A program made the translations under genes and the position numbers. From contig JAKELP010000001.1 in NCBI GenBank assembly GCA_029929735.1, forward strand, positions 5,843,001 to 5,907,000: DNA of 64,000 nt. The letters are read 5' to 3'. How positions within the stretch are numbered: the first letter of the stretch is position 1; each line of letters starts with the position of its first letter. A model generated the notes under the pieces. The model worked only from the letters and a program-made list of their open reading frames with translations, was not told the DNA's origin and searched no databases. Source of the stretch: Mimosa pudica (Eukaryota; Streptophyta; Magnoliopsida; Fabales; Fabaceae). Below, piece by piece: positions 56,982-64,000 of this stretch.

Positions 56982-58890
56982 ATTTCACGTTCACATGATG
57001 AATTTCCTGCTTGTTGAACATATAACGTCTTTCTAGAAACCATATAGTCATGCACATTGTCTGTCCAGCCACATGATTTTAAAACTGACTTTACCTGTTC
57101 TTCAAGCCTGAAAAATGTATTGAGAACACAATCAAAAATAGGCCATATAACAAATATATTATTGGAAGGCATGTGACGTACTTGTAGTCTAACAAGTTTA
57201 GTAAACTTGAACAAAGGCATAACAGACTGGAAATGAAAAGGAACCCCACACAACTAAGATAACCTATCATCATGTAAAACAGCGCTAAAAGAGAGCCAAA
57301 AGTAAAACCTGACAAATAATAATGTACTAATATACTAAGAATAGCCAGGTCACATCAAATAAAAATATTCATGAAATTCTAACATTCTAACTATGCTAGG
57401 GGAAAGAATTCAGAAAGGATATTATCCAAAAAAAAAAATCAGAAAGGGCTGAGTTAAGGCATATCATACATGTCTTTCAGTTCCTGAACTCTTGCTACAG
57501 ACTGATCATCACGTGCAAGCAAAATGCTCGTTGCCACTGGTTTCTTCCTCTTATTCTCCAATGGTTTAGGTTTTTTGTTGAGACCAGTGTCTTCTAGCTT
57601 GAAGCTGCCGGGCCGTTCACCTGAGATTGCGCAGCTTCTTCCAGTGCCAACCATAAGATCTAACTTTCTATTATGTTTTTCCACCGAATGAACAATGTTG
57701 TTTTTATCTGTCAAAAATGGATCCTTTCTTTTTAGGTTGTCAACCGCATCTACTTTATTTTTATCAAAACCATTCCTAATTGCTGTCTCCAAAGCAACCG
57801 AGTCTTTTACATGTCCGTTTGTTATAACAGGCTGGTTCATTGGACCATCAACTTTCCCATTCAAACCATCGTGGCCTCTCTTGGAAGTAGAACTTCCATG
57901 AAAATCAAACTTTACTCATTGGCTAGAAAGCTCTTTATCAGTCTTAGGCATGGCAGACATGTCGTTCCAATAATATTGGGGAGAACTCAATTTTTCATGC
58001 ACTACTTTTGGTGGTGCATCAGATTTGGACATTCAGATGCCTGGCTTCCCTGAACGTGATGAGAGTCATGAGACCTTGAACCATTTGAGGCACAGCCATT
58101 CCTAACAGGCACTGGCCTTTGGTTAGTGAGAGAGAAAAAAGTATGTAAACCTTTTCTGACAACTTCTTTCAGGGTTGCAAGTGAGACTGAACAATCATCA
58201 CAGCAATACCACCAGCCCTTTGCATCCTGTACAAAAAATACAAAATTAAGATTACTTGAGGCAATAGTGAATAGGAATGATCAAGCTGACAGACTTCAGC
58301 CAGGTTAAAAGCCTCTAAGAATTCTGTGGTGGGTAGCCTTAACCTAGCAAGTTGGGCTTTATAGCGAGTGCAATAGTATTAAAACCTATAGGGAAGAATA
58401 GGCTATGGTCATTTAGATGGATTTGGGTATTTCATTGCAGTCAACCTGTCCTTATCCTATTCATTGCATCTCTAAAATCAGGTGTCAATAATAATTAAAC
58501 AAAAACAGAAACATACTAAATAGACATTAACAGCTAATTGGGTGTTTTGTCGGACCAGGAAAGAAGGCTCTATAATCAGCCCTTCCACAAAGCATGGTCA
58601 GCAAGACTAACAGGCTCAACAGTGCAAAGGAAGAACAAGTCACTCATAAATCATAATCATAATTATACAAATAAAAAGAATGGCAAAGAGCACCTAGCAA
58701 TAGTCACTATGAACTGAACACTTCACCCATCTAAGCGAATCGCTATGCAAAACCTCAAGACTAATATTCATAATCCCATCCACCTTATTCGACTCATATC
58801 TACAGGACAAACATTTCACCTGGCTCCTCCAAATATCTCCTTCACCACAGAACTACCATTCCCATTACCAACACTATCTCCACCCTTACG
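56982..58890 (-). pseudogene. Ubiquitin-specific protease (UBP, UBP25-like) pseudogene
   Basis: Pieces on the minus strand in order. About 58840-58692: KEIFGG, then frame-shifted QVKCLSCRYESNKVDGIMNI and LEVLHSDSLR, part of the CxxC zinc ribbon of the UBP fold. 58226-57470: starts at an intact TACAG acceptor with DAKGWWYCCDD (normally RWYCCDD, next to the catalytic-domain end), LATLKEVV and FFSLTNQRPVP, then the long Ser/Lys-rich C-terminal extension ending VARVQELKDM. 57109-56982: LEEQVKSVLKSCGWTDNVHD, with an intact acceptor and donor. Between the first two pieces the exons with the catalytic His are missing, and the N-terminal Cys box is absent. A frameshift lies near 58025 and an in-frame TGA at 57916-57918. 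Retained introns show a genomic duplicate, not a processed copy. Confidence 0.85.
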
Positions 58891-60996
58891 CGGTGGAGGC
58901 GCTTAGGTTAACATTATTTTCCCCGAAAACAAAACAATCTCGGTGACAGTCACGCCAACTTCTGACGGACCAAATTTATCTTTCCGCCACCTATTAACGT
59001 TTGCTTTTTCAATTTAGTCCCTATTGCCTATTGTTATAAATTCAGTTTAGTCCCTCCTTATTAAAGTAGTAGTTCCTGCAATGCAATTTAATACCTACCC
59101 AAACTAATGATTTTCTTTCATCTTAAATATCTTTATAAAATTAAATTAAATTAAATTTACAATATTATTATTCAAAAAAATCTCAATAATTAATTAAAAA
59201 CAAATCCTTATTTCTACTTATATTTTTTATACATGATATATGTGTTCTTATATTACTTTATAAAATATTTCACATTTTTCCCTTTTTATTGTTAAACCTA
59301 TCTAGGTTGTTGTTGCTTTACTAAAATCTTCATTAAATGTTATGTGGTTTTTATAATAGAACTTTTGTCAATAGCAGATAGAGGGAAGACATTAATTTGA
59401 ATCAATATATTAAATAGATTGGTATTGATAATTGATAATTATTAAATAAATATTGTAATTTTTCAACCCTCGTGTGTTGACAACCAATTCTTTGTTAGCT
59501 ATAGCAAATAAAATGAATAAGATATATTACTATATCATGCACGTACTCTATCTAAGCACCAAGTTACCTTAAAATGAGGTGCATATTGAAAAATCAAGAG
59601 ACTCTAAATAAGGGAGTTAAACACAATTAGATCTCATCACAAATGAAATAGTTATTGATGACTGCATATTGAAAAACTACGAGATTTTTTTTGAATAACT
59701 ACCAATCATTTAACACTAACACATAACAAATGTTATAATTAGGTGTCAACTTTTTTTTATGTTGGATTTGTTGGTACAAGTTTGGTTCCATATATAAGTC
59801 CAATTTAATCAATTCTCACATGTCAAGAAATTTAATGTATGTAATACCATAAACATGTTTTAAAATCATTTTTGCTTCCCAAGCTTGACCATATTTAATA
59901 ATGCATATTTAAAAACAGCTAGCAATAAGTTGAATCAACAGGGATAAAATTGAAAAACAATAAATTTGTAAAACAATAGTTGATGACTCAAACCTTCACT
60001 TATTTCATTCTTTACCGCTCACTGAATTAGGTAGGCCTAGAGGTGCATATACTTACAAAAAAGTTTTAAAATACAAAAGCTTCATTGATCCACATTCAAT
60101 TTTATTAACAAGACTCCACAGAAATTTTAGTGTTATTAGGGACTTTCAATTCCTTCGCCAGCTGAGAGCTCCTATCCTCTATATCCATGGCTTATTCCAT
60201 TCTTTTCCGCTAGCCACATCGGATGATAAATTCAATATGAGCCTGTTTGCCTTTTTCAGCACGGGAAGTTCGTTTCACGTGCCTAGATCCGGGAATATGG
60301 ATCGAGCCCACGGGTTTGAGCCCAACAACCCGCAGTTTTTTATAGGGTTAGGTTGCAAAATTCCAACCTATTTTAAAACGGGTCGTTCTGACCCAACTCA
60401 TTCAACCCTTTGTGTTAGCAAGGGTCAGCCGGCGGGTTATTGGACTAACCCTCCTTTTTTTATAAAAAAAAAACCCAAATGTCAAAACCCAAAATCTACT
60501 AGCTAGTACTAAAAAAAATAAAAAAACAAAGACTACCTTAGTTAGTAGTTATCGATTAAGCTAACAGGCTACAGCACCCAGCCTCCCACAAGGCCACAGT
60601 CCCACAGTCCCACACCATCAGCATTATAATCTTGTGACCGGCCGGCCGACCGCCGCTATCGTTGCCAGATGGAATTGAGGAGGAGGAAGTTACTGAGTTT
60701 CAACTTCATCTTCTATATATTAATTTGCTTTATTTGACTTTGCATAATGTTTTTTTGTTTGTAACAAATGAAGTTGAGGAGGAGGAAGTTATTGAAGTTT
60801 CAATTGCATAAGATATTGAATGATGGAGTTTTGGTTTGCTTTATTTGACCTTTGAATTTTTAGTGTACTAGACTTGTATTGTTTGGCTAGACTTGTTTTA
60901 TTTATGATATTATTATAATGATGCAACTCTTAATTTTTAGTCGGTGTTAATATTATTAAAATATAGAATGTTTCTATTTTTATATGATCACTAATA
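58891..60996. other. Intergenic sequence with minor repeats
   Basis: Mostly AT-rich and featureless. 60240-60460 is locally GC-richer with ACGGGTCGTTCTGACCCAA, possibly an old transposon piece. GAGGAGGAGGAAGTTA occurs in a 35-bp direct repeat at about 60668 and 60765. A GC-rich ACCGGCCGGCCGACC lies at about 60636. Confidence 0.4.
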
Positions 60997-61275
60997 CTCC
61001 CTCCGAACCTTATATAAGAGCTAGCTTAAAAAACATTTATTAAGAAAACATAAGAATGTTATTTGGGTGTTTGGAGTAAATGATTTTTTTTCAATATTAC
61101 TTATATTTATTATGATATTTTAAGAGAGAGAAATACATAAGCATTAATAAATATGAAAGAGAATTAGGGGTAAAGTAGGAAAAAACGCATTGAATGAGGA
61201 GAAAATGTGAGATGAACTCTTATTTTTAGACTAAATCATTCAAATTTTGGATTCTTATATTAGGGATTTGATGGA
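60997..61275. mobile_element. Stowaway-like MITE, diverged
   Basis: Left end CTCCCTCCGAACCTTATATA, right end TTCTTATATTAGGGATTTGATGGAG, TA on each side. The inverted repeats are imperfect, so it is older than the elements at 53 kb. Confidence 0.65.
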
Positions 61276-61920
61276 GTAACAAGAAAAACAAAAGCTTTGA
61301 TGTTATTTTACCGTGAAAATAAGTTTTGTGTGTGGTGATTATGCAGTTAAATAAGTTTTGTGTGAACTAGCTGTTGATGTTATTTTACCATGAAAATCTT
61401 GCTCGTTGTGCCTTCAACAATTGTGGATGTGTGGCTACTTGATTTTGCCAAATGTGAAAATTTGGCTTATCTTTTGTCTGTTATATCTCTTGTTCTTGGT
61501 TCCTATTGAAACTTCGACTTGCCTACATATGGAAAGGAGACCTGGAATTTTCCTTTCAACGCTGTTTTTTTTTTTTGCCTGGAAAGTAGTCAAAATTATA
61601 TATTAAATATCATTAGGAGTCTTACACGGTAATTCTAAAGGTGCATATTTGAAAAGAGACAACACAGAAACGTAACGTCTCTGTTGATAACACTGGCCAT
61701 AGCATGTGAGGCGTTAGCTCTCAACACTGCTTAATGCATGCGAAAACTCAAAATACTGGATTACTTGTTTAATTTGATTGGGTTAGTTAATTAAGTCAAT
61801 GTGTACACTCATTTCTGGCACACTTGATTATTGTTGAATAGGTTATATTTTGTTAAGAAAATGATAAAAATTAGAAATATCTGCTACCCAAATACTATAT
61901 GCTACTCGGTTAAAAAAAAT

Positions 61921-62214
61921 CGAAAATCTCAAATAAATCTCTCCGAATATCCAAAAGGACAAGTAAGAAAAAGAAACTTAAACTTTTAGGAACCAAACCT
62001 ACCTGTCATTTTAAAATTTTGTGAAAAGATAAAATTGCCCCCAATCCTAAAACACAAATTGCGAAAAGAGGGTGGATGTTAGGGTGGTTTAGGGTGGGGT
62101 AGTAATTTGTGTTTTAGGATGGGGCAATTTTGTCTTTTCGCAAAATTTTAAAATGACAGGTACATGTCTTTTCGAAATTTTGTCTTTTCGTAAAATTTAA
62201 AAATGATAGTGGTC
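61921..62214. mobile_element. Truncated MITE of the 43.3-kb family
   Basis: Shares CAAATAAATCTCTCCGAATA, AAACACAAATTGCGAAAAGA, GGGTAGTAATTTGTGTTTTA and the TTTTGTCTTTTCG string with 43293-43621. The right arm is cut off at about 62214, where the LRR fragment begins, and a short internal piece (TTTTGTCTTTTCG) is duplicated near the break. Confidence 0.7.
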
Positions 62215-63413
62215 CTGTAGACTTGTTAAAAGAGAGAACCAACACTCTGAGTCTGAGCTTTGTTAAATAACATAGATGGGAGGGTAACTTCCCATCCAGT
62301 TTAATCTTTCATTAGAGTCTAAGGGCCCGTTTGGTTCAACCCCAATACACCCTGTAATGGTGTGCATGCAATGTAATGGTAATGCAATGTAATATTGATT
62401 ACAAGGATTGTGTTTGGTTGTTTTTAATGGGAAACTGTAATCATTTTATTATTTAAAACTATAATATAACACAAAGGCCAATTTACCCTTCACCCCATTT
62501 AGAAAAAAAAGAATCACACCATCAATTTACCATCCCTAGCATTGAATTGGTTGATCTTTTTTCCCTGTCACTTGCTTCCGCCTCCATTCACTTCCACATT
62601 ATCACCTTCCTCTAACTCAAAGTTCACAACTTTGTTCCCCTCTCAAATTCACCTTCCCGTAACTTGCAATTTTTCTTCTTTAACAACATAGATGTTATTT
62701 TTCTTCAACTTTGAACCTTCAATTTTTCTTCCAGATTGAAAACAAAACGCAGGGAATATGAAGATCTCATAGATGTTAGGAGTTTGTTTAAAATCAATGG
62801 AAGAAAAGGAATCTTTCATGTTGGAGTAAGATAGCATATTCCTTTAATAATTTTCTGCTGAGTGGTGATGAAGACCACGAAAGGGGGAGAGAGCGTCAAA
62901 GTATGGGGAAATGGAGGGTGGGATTGAGGAGGAAGAAGAAGACAATGAAAAAGCTTTTTTAGGAGGTTTTCTTGTTACAGATTTGCAAGGTGAAAGAGAA
63001 GCATCGAGATGACATCGTTTTCTTCTTTTTTAATTAATTTTTCATATACTTTTTAAACTGAAGATAACAAATTGATACAATTATGAAAATTGTAAATTTA
63101 TTTGATGGGACAAATATTGTCTTTTTATTAAACTGATGAGGATAAAAATGACATTTCAATAACATTACAAGGGTGCAATGAGGATTCATAGGGGGACCCC
63201 TATGAAAGAACATTACCAAAAAATATGCAATGTTGATTACAATTATAATCAACATTACCATTACCAAGTTCAACCAAACAAGCCACATATGGTAATGTAA
63301 TCAAGATTACCATTGCATGTGTGCAATGTTTTTGAACCAAACGGGCCCTAAAAGTTTCCAATTCTCGTTAATTCTTTTCACTCCTTGAAGGTGGTATTGG
63401 TCCAGTCAACTCA
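62203..63413 (-). pseudogene. Leucine-rich-repeat fragment, copy 2, split by a Tourist-like element
   Basis: The two parts at 62203-62322 and 63349-63413 match 52459-52615 in order. On the minus strand they read TGPIP and DGKLPSHLCYLTKLRLRVLV then LSFNKSTGPLS. This copy keeps about 15 bp (LRVLV region) that copy 1 has lost. A stop and frame damage are shared. A transposon splits it at 62323-63348 and a CACTA element cuts it at 63414. Confidence 0.75.
62320..63351. mobile_element. Tourist/PIF-Harbinger-like element (1026 bp)
   Basis: The element spans 62323-63348, begins GGGCCCGTTTGGTTCAA and ends with the near-reverse complement TTTGAACCAAACGGGCCC. TAA flanks both ends (62320-62322 and 63349-63351), the 3-bp duplication of PIF/Harbinger elements. 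Subterminal regions repeat GTAATGGTAATG-type strings on both sides. No transposase ORF, so it is non-autonomous. Copy 1 of the LRR fragment shows the empty site (GTTAGCTAAGAGTTTCC). Confidence 0.88.
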
Positions 63414-64000
63414 CACTACAAAAAAAGCGCTACTTTCCGGCGCAAGCGTTCCGGCGTTTCCTCAATAATCGCCGGAAACAGCATACGTTCCGGCGTTTCA
63501 TAAAAGCGCCCATGGAAAACGCCGAAAACATGTGGCGCGCTTTTCCCGCCTTTTTTATGGCGTTTACATACCGGCGTTTTGCGAGGCCAAAACGCCGGTA
63601 TGTATATTTTAATATTTTTTTAAAGCAGCGCGGCATTTTATTTTTCTTTAATTTCAAATAAATGCATATCGGCGTTTTACGTTTGCGCCGATATGCATTT
63701 TATTTTCTTTTTTTTATAATAAAAATGCAAATCGGCGTTTCAAAAAACGCCGATGTGCGTTTTCATTTAATTCCATTAAATGAATATACACATCGGCGTT
63801 TCTCTAAAACGCCGATGTGCGTTTTCATTTAATACAATTAAATGAATACACAAATCGGCGTTTCTTAGAAACGCCGATGTGTAATAAAATTAGTATTATT
63901 CTTCGGCGCAACCAAGGAAACGCCGCTAAGGACCCCCAGAAACGCCGGAAAGTTTGTGCCTATATATACCACCGACGGATTGCATTTGGGCGTTTCTAAA
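63414..64000 (+). mobile_element. CACTA (En/Spm-type) transposon, one end, runs off the window
   Basis: CACTACAAAAAAAGCGC at 63414 is the classical terminus, preceded by TCA (63411-63413), the probable 3-bp duplication. The following 580 bp are an array of GC-rich palindromes in an AT-rich background: ATACCGGCGTTTT...AAAACGCCGGTAT (about 63568-63604), ATGCATATCGGCG...CGCCGATATGCAT (about 63662-63700), and three ATCGGCGTTT...AACGCCGAT units at about 63732, 63791 and 63854. These are probable subterminal transposase-binding repeats. The short frames here are by-products of the palindromes. Confidence 0.88.

Noticed and set aside
60237..60506. 89-residue frame with GC-rich composition
   Set aside because: No recognised domain; repeated ACGGGT/GACCC strings suggest old repeat DNA.
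63568..63885. Spaced palindromic repeats that resemble a CRISPR array
   Set aside because: The repeats are inverted units of varying length with AT-rich spacers in a plant genome, and follow a CACTA terminus; they are transposon subterminal repeats.

Overview
This is AT-rich nuclear DNA from a dicot plant. Genes are intron-split with GT/AG borders, there is no operon structure, and the intergenic space is full of plant transposons (Stowaway-type MITEs, tRNA-derived SINEs, LINE remnants, MULE-type MITEs, a Helitron remnant, a Tourist-like element and the edge of a CACTA element). The repeat families and protein types suggest a papilionoid legume, but that is an inference and the species cannot be named from sequence alone.

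Layout. 2.0-8.1 kb and 12.9-17.8 kb: two head-to-tail genes on the minus strand for PAT1-type mRNA-decay factors, with the same five coding exons (862 and 819 aa predicted). 8-12.9 kb and 17.8-24.9 kb: intergenic, with MITEs, SINE pieces and two RNase H-bearing LINE fragments with target-site duplications. 25.0-25.5 kb: a SAUR gene. 28-32.2 kb: a NARROW LEAF1-type serine-protease-like gene with five coding exons. 33.4-34.8 kb: a class III secretory peroxidase (four exons, one apparent GC-AG intron). 36.2-38.8 kb: a plastid Iojap/RsfS ribosome-silencing factor (five exons). 40.7-42.7 kb, minus strand: a plant protein with an isopenicillin-N-synthase-like fold in which the expected iron ligands look altered.

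From about 43 kb on the window is mostly decayed sequence: a truncated F-box ORF, large AT-rich direct repeats, a Helitron with its Rep region and first helicase motifs missing, a SINE with perfect 19-bp target duplications, an LRR receptor kinase C-lobe fragment, a tau-class GST fragment, two copies of one LRR fragment (52.5 kb and 62-63.4 kb), a DCD-domain gene split inside an exon by a 418-bp MULE-like element, a candidate solo LTR, and a ubiquitin-specific protease pseudogene. The window ends inside a CACTA element whose subterminal region is an array of GC-rich palindromes.

The intact genes look like independent plant housekeeping, stress and growth genes: mRNA turnover (PAT1 pair), auxin-responsive growth (SAUR), leaf and vein patterning (NAL1), cell-wall redox chemistry (peroxidase) and plastid translation (Iojap). 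I found no evidence of a novel multi-gene system. The most informative features are the transposon insertion histories, which can be read against empty sites within the window, the divergence of the PAT1 pair, and the oxygenase-fold protein that seems to lack catalytic ligands.
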